64,000 nt of DNA from Leisingera sp. SS27 (GCF_028368855.1 NZ_JAQNCY010000003.1:1-64000); one strand, 5' to 3'; counted from the stretch's first letter, positions 43,643 through 52,670 are shown. The notes: generated from the letters alone by a model not told the origin. A program made the numbers and translations.

Positions 43643-44686
43643 ATGAAAATGAACCCGTTGGGCCGCACCGGCATGAAGGTGTCCGAACTGTGCCTGGGCA
43701 CGATGACATTCGGCACCCAGACGCCCGAGGAAGAGGCGCATGCGCAGATGGATATGGCGCTGGCGGGTGGCGTGAACTTTATCGACACTGCCGAGATGTA
43801 CCCGGTGAATCCGGTCAGCGCGGAGACCCTGGGCAACAGCGAACGCATCATCGGCACCTGGAACGCAAAGACCGGACGGCGGGGCGAGTATATCCTGGCG
43901 ACCAAACATTCCGGCGAGGGGATGAAACACGTGCGCGGCGGGGCGCCGATTTCCTCTAGAACCATCGCGCCCACCGTGGAGGCCTCGCTGAAGCGGCTGA
44001 AGACGGATTACATCGACCTCTACCAGTTCCACTGGCCAAACCGGGGCAGCTACATGTTCCGGCAGAACTGGACTTATGATCCCTCAAGCCAGAATCGCGA
44101 AGAGACGCTGGCCAATATGGAGGACTGTCTGGAAGCGCTGCAGCGCGAGGTGGAGCGCGGCACCATCCGCGCCTTTGGCCTGTCCAACGAGAGCGCCTGG
44201 GGCACCGCGCAATGGCTGCGGCTGGCGGAGGCGAAGGGCTGGCCGCGGGTGGCCTCAATCCAGAACGAATACTCGCTGGTCTGCCGGATGTATGACACCG
44301 ACCTGGCCGAGCTGAGCGTCAATGAGGACGTCGGCCTGATGGCATTTTCGCCGCTGGGCACCGGATTGCTGACCGGAAAATACCAGGACGGGGCGGTGCC
44401 GGAAGGCTCGCGCAAGTCCATCAGCCCGGAGCTTGGCGGACGCCACAGCCCGCGGGTTTATGATGCGGTGGCGGCCTATCTGGAGATCGCGGCGCGCCAC
44501 GGGCTGGACCCGGTGCACATGGCGCTGGCCTGGTGCCGCACGCGGCCGTTCATGGCCTCGGCGATCTTTGGCGCCACCCGTCTGGCGCAGCTGGAGCATA
44601 TTTTGAAATCGGTGGAGCTGGAACTGAGCCAGGAAGTGCTGGACGAGATCAATGCTGCGCATCGGATGCATCCGATGCCTTATTGA
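43643..44686 (+). CDS. aldo/keto reductase
   Basis: 347 residues, Tas-like. LGRTGMKVSELCLGTMTFG, catalytic Asp/Tyr in NFIDTAEMYP, YIDLYQFHWP, and RAFGLSNESAWG. NADPH-dependent carbonyl reduction; natural substrate unknown. Confidence 0.93.
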   Translation: MKMNPLGRTGMKVSELCLGTMTFGTQTPEEEAHAQMDMALAGGVNFIDTAEMYPVNPVSAETLGNSERIIGTWNAKTGRRGEYILATKHSGEGMKHVRGGAPISSRTIAPTVEASLKRLKTDYIDLYQFHWPNRGSYMFRQNWTYDPSSQNREETLANMEDCLEALQREVERGTIRAFGLSNESAWGTAQWLRLAEAKGWPRVASIQNEYSLVCRMYDTDLAELSVNEDVGLMAFSPLGTGLLTGKYQDGAVPEGSRKSISPELGGRHSPRVYDAVAAYLEIAARHGLDPVHMALAWCRTRPFMASAIFGATRLAQLEHILKSVELELSQEVLDEINAAHRMHPMPY

Positions 44687-44697
44687 GGCGGGCGGAG

Positions 44698-44733
44698 GAG
44701 GGGGTGCTGCCCCCTCTTGCGCTTGAGGCGCAA
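44698..44733. terminator. two tandem hairpins between convergent genes
   Basis: GAGGGGG/CCCCCTC (44698-44716) is followed by TTGCGC/GCGCAA (44717-44733), between the convergent ends of the aldo/keto reductase and the AraC-type regulator. Probably stops transcription from both sides. Confidence 0.5.
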
Positions 44734-44780
44734 TTCACCCCCGGGATATTTTCAGCCAGATGAAGAGGATCCTGCCGGGA

Positions 44781-45764
44781 TTAATGCGCGGTCGGGCGGG
44801 CCTGTTCCTGGCGCAGGTCGCGGGCGGAGGTGCCATGTGCGGTGCGGAAGGCACGGGCGAAGCTGGACTGCGAGGTGAAACCGGTCGCCATCGCCACATC
44901 CATCAGCGGCATCGCGGTGTCGGTCACCAGGCGGCGGGCCTCGGCCAGGCGCAGTTGCAGGTAGTGATCCTGCGGCGTGGTGTTGAGCTTGAGCCGGAAC
45001 TGCTGCTGCAGGCTGCGCGGGCTGGTGCCCAGGGTCTCGGCGATCATCGCCAGCGGCAGCGGCTCATCCAGCGAGGCCTCCATCAGCGCGTTGGCCTTGG
45101 CGGTGAGGGCACTGTGGCCGCGGTTGCCCAGGCGGCTTTGCGGCCGCGGCAGGGCGGCAGGTCCATCGAACAGAAACAGCCCGGCCACGCGGGAGGCAAA
45201 GCCTGCGCCATGGCGGGCGCTGATGATGTGCAGCATCATCTCGATCGCGGGGGTGGCGCCGCCGGAGGTCAGGCGGGCATCCGAGACGGTGAAACGGTCG
45301 TTGCGGGCGTCCACCTCCGGAAAACGGGCGGAGAAGTTCTCGAGGTCTTCCCAGTGGGTGGTGGCGGGGTGGCCGTCCAGCAGGCCTGCCTCGGCCATCA
45401 GCCACGGCCCGCCGTCGATGCCGGCAATGGTGGCGCCACTGGCGGCGATGCGGCGCAGGCCTGCCAGCAGGCTGGGGGTGGCATGGCGCGCCAGCTGGAA
45501 GCCCGCGACGACAATCAGCAGCTCGCAGCCCTGCAGCCGGGCCAGCGGAAAGCTGGGCACGGTGAGGCCGCTGGTCAGCATCGGCCGCTCGGCTGTGACA
45601 CTGACATAATCCCAATCAAAGGCGGCCCGCCCGGCCAGCCGGTTGGCGGCGCGCATCGGGTCCACCGCCGCGGCAAAGGACAGCGTGTTGCATTCGTCCA
45701 GAACCAGAACCGCTGTTTTCAGCGGCCGGTTCTCGGGCTGCAGGATGTTTTTTGCGGATTTCAT
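44781..45764 (-). CDS. cdhR: GlxA-type AraC regulator of carnitine genes (CdhR-like)
   Basis: 327 residues: a DJ-1/PfpI-like amidase-fold domain (VLVLDECNTLSFAAAVDPMR, VVAGFQLARHA) and a C-terminal AraC domain (MIAETLGTSPRSLQQQFRLK, MDVAMATGFTSQSSFARAFR). It is divergent from the BKACE gene, as CdhR is from cdhCAB in pseudomonads. It should activate the operon in response to carnitine. The start at 45764 fits the GlxA-family N-terminus. Confidence 0.88.
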   Translation of the reverse strand: MKSAKNILQPENRPLKTAVLVLDECNTLSFAAAVDPMRAANRLAGRAAFDWDYVSVTAERPMLTSGLTVPSFPLARLQGCELLIVVAGFQLARHATPSLLAGLRRIAASGATIAGIDGGPWLMAEAGLLDGHPATTHWEDLENFSARFPEVDARNDRFTVSDARLTSGGATPAIEMMLHIISARHGAGFASRVAGLFLFDGPAALPRPQSRLGNRGHSALTAKANALMEASLDEPLPLAMIAETLGTSPRSLQQQFRLKLNTTPQDHYLQLRLAEARRLVTDTAMPLMDVAMATGFTSQSSFARAFRTAHGTSARDLRQEQARPTAH

Positions 45765-45897
45765 CAACTTCGATTCGCCTGGTGTAAACTGTGCCGCAAA
45801 AGGCTGCGGCAGAGTCGCCTGCAACGCAAATCGGAATCTGGGGAGGAGCCTGGGGATAACCCGCGGCAAAACCCTGTACATCGAAGGGAAAAGAAAA

Positions 45898-46815
45898 ATG
45901 CCTCTGGAAATGAACCGGGACGTCTTCATCACCTGTGCCGTGACCGGCTCTGGCGGCACCCAGGATCGCAGCCCGCACGTGCCGCGCAGCCCCAAGCAAA
46001 TCGCCGATAGTGCCATCGCCGCGGCCAAGGCCGGGGCCGCCGTGGTGCATTGCCACGTGCGCGATCCCGAGACCGGCGTGCCGTCGCGCCGCTTGGAACT
46101 GTACCGCGAAGTGACCGACCGGATCCGTGATGCTGAGGTGGATGTGGTGTTGAACCTGACCGCGGGCATGGGCGGCGACATGGTGTTTGGCGACACAGAA
46201 AACCCGCTGCCGTTGAAAGAGGCGGGCACCGACATGGTAGGCGCGACCGAGCGGATGGCCCATATCGCCGAATGCCTGCCGGAAATCTGCACGCTGGACT
46301 GCGGCACCATGAACTTTGCCGAAGCCGATTACGTGATGACCAACACGCCGGGGATGCTGCGGGCAATGGGGCAGATGATGACCGATCTGGGTGTGAAGCC
46401 GGAGATCGAGGCCTTTGACACCGGCCACCTGTGGTTTGCCAAGCAGTTGGTCAAAGAGGGAATTCTGGAGCCGAACGCGCTGGTGCAGCTGTGCATGGGG
46501 GTGCCGTGGGGCGCGCCGGATGATCTGAATACCTTTATGGCGATGGTCAATAACGTGCCGGACGACTGGACCTTCTCGGCCTTTGCGCTGGGTCGCAACC
46601 AGATGGCCTATGCGGCACAATCAGTGCTGGCGGGCGGCAATGTGCGGGTCGGTTTGGAAGACAACCTGTGGCTCGACAAGGGCGTGCTGGCAGAAAACTG
46701 GCAGCTGGTCGAGCGGGCCAACACCATCGTCTCGAACATGGGCGCGCGGGTGATCGGCCCCGCCGACGTGCGCGAGAAGCTGGGGCTGACCAAGCGCGCG
46801 CCGGTGGCGAAGTAA
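45898..46815 (+). CDS. cdhC: 3-dehydrocarnitine-cleaving BKACE enzyme
   Basis: 305-residue DUF849/BKACE protein: VFITCAVTGSGGTQDRSPHV, the zinc-ligand pair VVHCHVRD, and LFxxGVPWGAP-like MGVPWGAPDDLN. With acetyl-CoA it converts 3-dehydrocarnitine to betainyl-CoA and acetoacetate. Context of carnitine dehydrogenase and CdhR fixes the likely substrate within this mixed family. Confidence 0.88.
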   Translation: MPLEMNRDVFITCAVTGSGGTQDRSPHVPRSPKQIADSAIAAAKAGAAVVHCHVRDPETGVPSRRLELYREVTDRIRDAEVDVVLNLTAGMGGDMVFGDTENPLPLKEAGTDMVGATERMAHIAECLPEICTLDCGTMNFAEADYVMTNTPGMLRAMGQMMTDLGVKPEIEAFDTGHLWFAKQLVKEGILEPNALVQLCMGVPWGAPDDLNTFMAMVNNVPDDWTFSAFALGRNQMAYAAQSVLAGGNVRVGLEDNLWLDKGVLAENWQLVERANTIVSNMGARVIGPADVREKLGLTKRAPVAK

Positions 46816-46840
46816 GCGGATTTTCGAGGGGGTGCCACGC

Positions 46841-46880
46841 GTGCACCCCCTGTACACCCCCTGTACACCCCCTGTGCACC
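46841..46880. repeat. 11-bp tandem repeat (CACCCCCTGTA)
   Basis: Slightly more than three copies of an 11-base unit, with the outer copies reading gtgcacc instead of gtacacc. It lies between the BKACE gene and the small membrane-protein gene. Too short and direct for CRISPR. It is a likely site of slippage. Confidence 0.85.
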
Positions 46881-46954
46881 GGCCATTGGGTCCTGCTTGA
46901 ACTTGGGAGCGAAAACCCAATGATGCGAATGATAACCAACAAGGGGATTTCAGC

Positions 46955-47290
46955 ATGGTTTTGGTAATGACGCTTCCGTTTGCAGGGATTGTTAGTCTTT
47001 CTGCCTTTCTTCAGGCAAGCGATGGCGGATGGAGGTACTTTGCCGCCGCGGTAGCCATGATGGCTGCAGCGTTGGCCGCTCCGGCATTTCTTCATGAGGG
47101 CTGGCAACAGGATGGGCAAATTGCGTTTCTCGTGGGAAGCGGCTTCAACGCTGGTGCATTGGTGTTGGCGGGCGCAGTGATCGGTTTGATCGGCAAGCGA
47201 TTCAGTACAGCGGGAAAAGTAGGAGGCGTGGCATTTCTTGTCGGTATTGCCACGCTATGGACCTGGACTTGGATGAGTATTCTGACATGA
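46955..47290 (+). CDS. small four-helix membrane protein in carnitine operon
   Basis: 111 residues with about four hydrophobic helices (PFAGIVSLSAFLQ, YFAAAVAMMAAALAAPAFL, GSGFNAGALVLAGAVIGLIG, VGGVAFLVGIATLWTW). AAGGGG stands eight bases before the ATG. Its TGA overlaps the dehydrogenase ATG (ATGA), so it must be co-translated with it. Codon use is less GC-rich than both neighbours, suggesting a later insertion. Family not recognised; a role in substrate entry is possible but unproven. Confidence 0.7.
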   Translation: MVLVMTLPFAGIVSLSAFLQASDGGWRYFAAAVAMMAAALAAPAFLHEGWQQDGQIAFLVGSGFNAGALVLAGAVIGLIGKRFSTAGKVGGVAFLVGIATLWTWTWMSILT

Positions 47291-48759
47291 AAACAGCAGC
47301 AATCATCGGCGGCGGGGTTATCGGCGGCGGCTGGGCCGCGCGGTTCCTTCTGAACGGCTGGAACGTGCGGGTGTTCGACCCGGACCCGGAAGCAGAGCGC
47401 AAGATCGGCGAAGTGCTGGGGAATGCCCGGCGGAGCTTGCCCGGTCTGGGCAATGTGGCGCTGCCCGCAGAGGGCACTCTGACCTTCCATGAGACCATCG
47501 CGGACGCGGTGAAAGACGCGGAGTGGATACAGGAGAGCGTGCCGGAGCGTCTGGACCTGAAACAGAAGGTCTATGCTGAGTTGCAGGCGCATTGCGCGCC
47601 GGATGCGGTGATCGGCTCGTCCACTTCCGGCTTCAAGCCGTCGCAATTGCAGGACGGGCGCGAGAACCCGGGCCAGATCGTGGTCGCGCATCCGTTCAAC
47701 CCAGTCTACCTGCTGCCGTTGGCCGAGCTGGTCACCACCGAGGCCAACCCGGCCGGTGTCATCGACCGGGCCAAGGAGATCATCACTGCCATCGGCATGT
47801 ATCCCCTGCACCTGAAGAAGGAAATCGACGCCCATGTGGCCGACCGGTTCCTGGAAGCGGTCTGGCGCGAGGCGCTGTGGCTGGTCAAGGACGGCATCGC
47901 CACCACCGAAGAGATTGACAACGCGATCCGCTACGGCTTTGGCATCCGCTGGGCGCAGATGGGCCTGTTCGAGACCTACCGGGTGGCCGGCGGTGAAGCG
48001 GGGATGAAGCATTTCATGGCACAGTTTGGCCCCTGCCTTAGCTGGCCCTGGACCAAGCTGATGGATGTGCCGGAATTTACCGACGAGCTGGTGGACCTGA
48101 TCGCGGGCCAGTCGGACGAGCAGTCCGGCCAGTATTCGATCCGCGAGCTGGAGCGGCACCGGGACGACAACCTGGTCGGTATGATGCGGGCGCTGGGCGC
48201 AAACAACTGGGGCGCCGGCGCGGTGCAGAACAGCCATGACCTGAACCGCGAGGGCGAGGCGGGCTTGGTGCGCCAGATCGAAGATCTGGAAGACCTGAGC
48301 CAGCCGGTGCTGACCCAGAGCCGCGTGGTGCCGCTGGATTGGACCGACTACAACGGCCATATGACCGAGAGCCGCTATCTGGACGCGTTCGCGCAATCCA
48401 CTGACCGGCTGATGATGATCATCGGCTGCGATGCGGAGTATATCGCCAACGGCGGCAGCTACTTCACCGCCGAGACTCATATCCGCCATATCGACGAGGT
48501 GCATGCGGGCGACCCGATCCAGGTGCGCACCCGGGTGATCATGGGGGCAGGCAAGAAGATGCACCTGTGGCACGAGATGTTCTGTGGCGAGCGGCTGCTG
48601 GCGACCGGTGAGCATATGCTGCTGCATGTGGACCTGAAGACCCGCCGCTCCGCCCCGCCTGCGCCGCATATCGAGGCCAATCTGGTCAAGCTGGCCGAGG
48701 CCCATGCGGCGCTGCCGGTGCCCGATGGGCTGGGCCGCGCCATTGGTGCGCCGCGGTGA
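47287..48759 (+). CDS. cdhAB: carnitine 3-dehydrogenase fused to betainyl-CoA thioesterase
   Basis: 490 residues. Residues 1-315 form a 3-hydroxyacyl-CoA-dehydrogenase-like NAD domain (AIIGGGVIGGGWAARFLLNG, ESVPERLDLK, VAHPFNPVYLLPL). Residues 340-480 form a hot-dog thioesterase (VVPLDWTDYNGHMTESRYLD). The first half oxidises L-carnitine to 3-dehydrocarnitine. The second probably hydrolyses betainyl-CoA made by the BKACE enzyme. In pseudomonads these are separate cdhA and cdhB genes. Confidence 0.92.
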   Translation: MKTAAIIGGGVIGGGWAARFLLNGWNVRVFDPDPEAERKIGEVLGNARRSLPGLGNVALPAEGTLTFHETIADAVKDAEWIQESVPERLDLKQKVYAELQAHCAPDAVIGSSTSGFKPSQLQDGRENPGQIVVAHPFNPVYLLPLAELVTTEANPAGVIDRAKEIITAIGMYPLHLKKEIDAHVADRFLEAVWREALWLVKDGIATTEEIDNAIRYGFGIRWAQMGLFETYRVAGGEAGMKHFMAQFGPCLSWPWTKLMDVPEFTDELVDLIAGQSDEQSGQYSIRELERHRDDNLVGMMRALGANNWGAGAVQNSHDLNREGEAGLVRQIEDLEDLSQPVLTQSRVVPLDWTDYNGHMTESRYLDAFAQSTDRLMMIIGCDAEYIANGGSYFTAETHIRHIDEVHAGDPIQVRTRVIMGAGKKMHLWHEMFCGERLLATGEHMLLHVDLKTRRSAPPAPHIEANLVKLAEAHAALPVPDGLGRAIGAPR

Positions 48760-49529
48760 GCGCTGAAGGAGTGAGCCGGGTTCTGGTCACCGCCGGCGGG
48801 TCTGGCATCGGCCGGGCAATGGCCGAGGGTTTTGCCGCTGTCGGGCATCAGGTCTGGGTCACGGATGTGAGCGCAGTGGCGCTGGCAGACGTGCCGGAGG
48901 GCTGGCGCACGACGGCAGTGGATGCCACCGATGAGGCGGGCGTTAAAGCGCTGTTTGCGGAGATCGCCGAGGTTTGGGGCGGGCTCGATGTGCTTTGCGC
49001 CAATGCGGGCATCGCCGGACCAACGGCGCTGATTGAGGACATCGCGCTGGAGGACTGGCGCAAATGTGTAAGCGTCAACCTTGAGGGCTGCTTTCTGGCT
49101 GCCAAATATGCGGCACCTTTGATGAAGGCCGCCAAGGCCGGGTCTATCATCGTGACGTCCTCGACTGCCGGGCAGTACGGCTACCCGAACCGGGCGCCTT
49201 ATTGTTCCGCCAAGTGGGCTGTCATCGGGCTGATGAAGACACTGGCGATGGAGCTGGGACCGTTTGGCATCCGTGCCAATGTGATCTGCCCCGGCGCGGT
49301 GGAAGGGCCGCGGATGGAGGGCGTGCTGGAACGCGAGGCCGCGGCCAAGGGCATGACCCGGGATGAGGTCTATGCGGGCTATGCCGCGGGCACCTCGATG
49401 GGGCGGTTTGTCGAGGCCAGCGACATTGCCAATATGGCGGTGTTCCTCGGCTCGGACGCGGCGCGGCTGGTTTCGGGGCAGGTGATAGCGGTGGATGGCC
49501 ATACTGAGAACCCGGATCCGAAGGTGTAA
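48756..49529 (+). CDS. SDR-family oxidoreductase
   Basis: 257 residues. Nucleotide motif VTAGGSGIGRAMAEG, NAG in LCANAGIAG, and catalytic YCSAK. The GTG at 48756 overlaps the previous stop (GTGA). As the last gene of the carnitine operon it may act on a carnitine-related hydroxy acid or the other enantiomer; this is inference. Confidence 0.88.
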   Translation: MSAEGVSRVLVTAGGSGIGRAMAEGFAAVGHQVWVTDVSAVALADVPEGWRTTAVDATDEAGVKALFAEIAEVWGGLDVLCANAGIAGPTALIEDIALEDWRKCVSVNLEGCFLAAKYAAPLMKAAKAGSIIVTSSTAGQYGYPNRAPYCSAKWAVIGLMKTLAMELGPFGIRANVICPGAVEGPRMEGVLEREAAAKGMTRDEVYAGYAAGTSMGRFVEASDIANMAVFLGSDAARLVSGQVIAVDGHTENPDPKV

Positions 49530-49550
49530 GCAGGGCTGAACGGGTGGGTC

Positions 49551-49621
49551 ACGTTTCCCGGCGCGGGAAACGTCCCGGAAAACACGTGTTTTCCGAGCCG
49601 GAATTCGCGCCGAATTCCGGC
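49551..49621. repeat. triple-hairpin module, copy 1 (71 bp)
   Basis: Three palindromes in tandem: ACGTTTCCCGG-C-GCGGGAAACGT region (49551-49573), GGAAAACACGTGTTTTCC (within 49574-49596), and GCCGGAATTCG-CGC-CGAATTCCGGC (49597-49621). It lies between convergent SDR and XRE genes. An inverted copy lies at 52671-52741 with 66 of 71 bases identical. Probably a bidirectional terminator or a mobile palindromic repeat. Confidence 0.85.
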
Positions 49622-49637
49622 GGCCCTGCTGCTATGT

Positions 49638-50498
49638 TCAGGAAATCGCCGCCCTGAGCGCGCGCAGCCGCCCCGGCAGCTGCCGTGCGGTGATATCGGC
49701 TTCGCGCACCAGGTTGTCGAAATGGCTGGTGAAGGTGGCGATCCTTTCCTTGTCGCGGAAGGCGAGATAATGGGTGCCGGCGTAAAAGACGCACAGAAGC
49801 GGCCCGAAGATCGTGATCGGTGAAGAGTAAAGCCGCTTGGCGTCGAACAGGTAGATGCGCAGGCGGGGGTAGAGCTGTTCGCAGAGGCGTTCGAACTGAT
49901 CCAGCTGCTCCAGCCGGATCTCCAGCGGCAGGCCCTCGTAATAGCCCACGCCATGGGCAAAGCTGTCGAGTTCATAAAGCGGCAGGGCGATTTCATAATC
50001 TGACGGCGACTGGCGCATCCAGGTGAGCCGGTCCTCGGAGGCGCCGATGGCCTGATCTGCGGTGCGGCCCAGGTGCGGGGCGTATTCCCACTCCAGCAGC
50101 GCCCGGGTTTTCAGCATGTCAGGCAGCGCAGCGGGGACGTGGCGGATCTTGTAGCCCTCGGCCTCCTGGTGCCAGTCGAAGATCCGTTCATCGACCAGTG
50201 CGCGGGGGGCCTCAGACAGGGTGAGGCTGGAGGCCAGCAATTCGGCGGCGCTCTCGGGGCGGTCAGAGAGGCTGAGCAGCCAGTCGGCGGAGACCCCCAG
50301 CGCCCCGGCGCAGGCGCCGACCACATGCGCGTTCGGCAGCCGCGCGCCCTCATCCGTCAGCAGCTGCGAGATGGTGGAGCGGTCAACGCCGATGGCGCGG
50401 GCCAGGGCGCTTTGGCTGAGGCCGCTGTCGCGCAGGGCCTTGTTCAATCTTTGCCGGAACTGCTCAGCCCGCACCCGTTTGTCGATATTTTCTATCAT
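49638..50498 (-). CDS. XRE-family regulator
   Basis: 286 residues. N-terminal helix-turn-helix (SQSALARAIGVDRSTISQLL), then about 200 residues with several aromatic patches and no recognised effector domain. Start MIENIDKRVRAEQ at 50498; the upstream frame crosses the control region. It is divergent from the DUF2061/desaturase pair and probably controls them and itself through the adjoining palindrome. Confidence 0.82.
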   Translation of the reverse strand: MIENIDKRVRAEQFRQRLNKALRDSGLSQSALARAIGVDRSTISQLLTDEGARLPNAHVVGACAGALGVSADWLLSLSDRPESAAELLASSLTLSEAPRALVDERIFDWHQEAEGYKIRHVPAALPDMLKTRALLEWEYAPHLGRTADQAIGASEDRLTWMRQSPSDYEIALPLYELDSFAHGVGYYEGLPLEIRLEQLDQFERLCEQLYPRLRIYLFDAKRLYSSPITIFGPLLCVFYAGTHYLAFRDKERIATFTSHFDNLVREADITARQLPGRLRALRAAIS

Positions 50499-50515
50499 GT
50501 GATTTGAAATATCAC
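50499..50515. promoter_or_regulatory. palindrome at the XRE start codon
   Basis: GTGAT-TTGAAAT-ATCAC directly abuts the XRE ATG, in the gap to the divergent DUF2061 gene. It is a good candidate operator for self-repression. Confidence 0.5.
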
Positions 50516-50612
50516 GAATGGTGGGTTTTGTTAACTGCATTCGGAATTCTGCACAGTCTGCGGCTGCGGTAGTTTGGAAACAAGCACTTATCGAAGACAT
50601 TCAGGAGGCAGG

Positions 50613-50819
50613 ATGGAAACGCGCAGGCGCTCCATAGTTAAGGCGGTGATTTGGAACGCCCTCGGGCTGATGACGATGACGCTGGTGGGGCTGGTTGCCA
50701 CCGGGTCGGTTAAGGCGGGTGGGATGATGGCGCTGGTCAACACAGGCATCGGGTTCACGGTCTATCTTTTCTATGAGCGCGCCTGGGCAAAGATCAGCTG
50801 GGGGCGCAGCCATGTCTGA
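50613..50819 (+). CDS. DUF2061 small membrane protein
   Basis: 68 residues, METRRRSIVKAVIWNALGLM followed by a second hydrophobic helix and YERAWAKISWG, the DUF2061 pattern. CAGGAGG lies upstream of the ATG. It overlaps the desaturase start by eight bases, so the two proteins are probably partners. Confidence 0.85.
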   Translation: METRRRSIVKAVIWNALGLMTMTLVGLVATGSVKAGGMMALVNTGIGFTVYLFYERAWAKISWGRSHV

Positions 50820-51726
50820 GCGCTGCAGCGAATACATGCCACGGGGCGTGGAGTGGGGTACGCTGGGGCTGATCCTGGGCTGCTACGGCGGCTGGCTGGG
50901 GGTGCTGTGGCTGCTGCCGCAGGTCAGCCTGGTACTGACGGTGCTGGTGCTGGGCGTGATGGCGGCGCTGCATTCCTCGCTGACCCATGAGGCGCTGCAC
51001 GGGCATCCGTTTCGCAGCCGCCGGCTGAACGAGGCGCTGATGTTCTTTCCGCTGAGCCTGGCGATACCCTTTGGCCGGTTCCGCGACACCCATCTGGCGC
51101 ATCACGAGGATGAGGCGCTGACGGATCCCTATGATGATCCGGAGAGCAATTTTCAGGATCCGGCGGTCTGGGCGCGGCTGCCCGTCTGGCGCAGGGCGCT
51201 CTTGCGGGTGAACAACACGCTGCTGGGCCGGGTGCTGCTGGGGCCGCTGATCGGGCAGATCTGTTTCATGGCGGGCGATTGGCGGCTGGCGCGCCGGGGC
51301 GAGCCGGGCATTGTCCGCGACTGGGGCTTGCACGCCGTTGGTCTGGCGGCGGTGGTCTGGGTGGTTCTGCAATCGCCGGCGCCGCTGTCGGCGGCACTTG
51401 CCGGGGCCTATCTTGGCCTTGGCCTGCTGAAAATCCGCACCTTCCTGGAGCACCGCGCGCATGAGACCGCGCGCGGCCGCACCGTGGTGATCGAGGACAA
51501 GGGGCCGTTGGCCTTTCTGTTCCTGAACAACAACCTGCACATCGTGCACCACATGCATCCGGGCGTGCCCTGGCATGCGCTGCCGCGGCTCTACCGGTCG
51601 CGCCGGGAGGAGTTCCTGGCAGCCAATGACGGCTATATCTACAGCAACTACCTGCAGATTTTCCGCAACTACCTGTTGCGCGCCAAGGACCCGGTGCCGC
51701 ATCCGCTCTGGCAGCAGGGGGAATAA
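50812..51726 (+). CDS. fatty acid desaturase
   Basis: 304-residue di-iron membrane enzyme. Three histidine boxes: HEALHGH, HLAHHE and HIVHHMH. About four to five transmembrane segments. It would introduce a double bond or hydroxyl into a lipid acyl or sphingoid chain; the target is unknown. Confidence 0.88.
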   Translation: MSERCSEYMPRGVEWGTLGLILGCYGGWLGVLWLLPQVSLVLTVLVLGVMAALHSSLTHEALHGHPFRSRRLNEALMFFPLSLAIPFGRFRDTHLAHHEDEALTDPYDDPESNFQDPAVWARLPVWRRALLRVNNTLLGRVLLGPLIGQICFMAGDWRLARRGEPGIVRDWGLHAVGLAAVVWVVLQSPAPLSAALAGAYLGLGLLKIRTFLEHRAHETARGRTVVIEDKGPLAFLFLNNNLHIVHHMHPGVPWHALPRLYRSRREEFLAANDGYIYSNYLQIFRNYLLRAKDPVPHPLWQQGE

Positions 51727-51744
51727 GGGCGCATAAGCGGAGGC

Positions 51745-52647
51745 ATGTTTGCCTGGATCCCCGTTTCCATAGCTGCTGCCAGCTTTCAGACCGTGCGCTT
51801 CATGCTGCAGAAGGTCCTAAGCAGCGTGACGCTGTCGCCGGGCGGAGCCACCTTCGCCCGGTTTGTCTATTCCGCACCGTTCATCCTGGCCGGGCTGGCC
51901 GCCTACCTAATGGTGTCGGGGCGTAGCCTGCCGGAACTGGGCGCGAAATTCTGGATGTTCGCAGCCATCGGCGGCACCGCGCAGATCCTGGCCACCGTCT
52001 GCGTGGTGGCCCTGTTCAAGCAGCGCAATTTTGCGGTCGGCATCACCTTCAAGAAGACCGAAGTTATTCAGACTGCCATCGTCGGGCTGGCGGTGCTGGG
52101 AGATCCGGTCAGCCTTGGCGGCTGGGTTGCGATCCTGATCGGGCTGACGGCGGTGCTGGTTCTGTCCAAGACGCCGGATGCGGCAGGCCCCTGGTGGCGG
52201 CATCTGACCAACCGGGCATCCCAGCTGGGGCTGGGGTCCGGGGTTCTGTTTGCCTTTTCCGCGGTCAGCTACCGCGGGGCGTCGCTGCAGCTGGGCGATC
52301 TGGAGCCCATGTTTCGCGCGGGCGTGACGCTGGCGGCGGTGGTGAGCCTGCAGACGCTTTTCATGCTGGTCTGGCTGGGCCTGCGCGAGAAGGGCGAGAT
52401 CGCCCGGGTATGGCAGGCACGCAAAGTTGCGGTTTGGGTGGGGCTGACCAGCATGGGCGGCTCGTTCTGCTGGTTCTGGGCCTTCACCCTGCAAAACGCC
52501 GCTTATGTGAAGGCGGTGGGGCAGGTTGAGCTGCTGCTGTCGCTGCTGGCCTCCGTGCTGTTCTTCAAGGAAAAGGTCACGGGCCGCGAACTGGCAGGGA
52601 TGGGGCTTCTGGTGGTGTCGATCCTGGTGCTGGTTCTGGCCCTCTGA
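51745..52647 (+). CDS. EamA/DMT-family transporter
   Basis: 300 residues with ten hydrophobic segments in two EamA repeats. The second half ends with GQVELLLSLLASVLFFKEKV, the usual DMT closing pattern. Substrate unknown. It is 18 bases after the desaturase and probably in its operon. Confidence 0.88.
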   Translation: MFAWIPVSIAAASFQTVRFMLQKVLSSVTLSPGGATFARFVYSAPFILAGLAAYLMVSGRSLPELGAKFWMFAAIGGTAQILATVCVVALFKQRNFAVGITFKKTEVIQTAIVGLAVLGDPVSLGGWVAILIGLTAVLVLSKTPDAAGPWWRHLTNRASQLGLGSGVLFAFSAVSYRGASLQLGDLEPMFRAGVTLAAVVSLQTLFMLVWLGLREKGEIARVWQARKVAVWVGLTSMGGSFCWFWAFTLQNAAYVKAVGQVELLLSLLASVLFFKEKVTGRELAGMGLLVVSILVLVLAL

Positions 52648-52670
52648 AGCGCCGCGCCTGCGCCAGGGCC

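Noticed and set aside
44760-46010. 416-codon plus-strand frame opposite the AraC regulator
   Set aside because: Antisense to a well-supported GlxA/AraC gene; composition is that of a shadow frame.
46841-46880. Possible CRISPR-like repeat
   Set aside because: Direct 11-base tandem copies without spacers, and no cas genes in the window.
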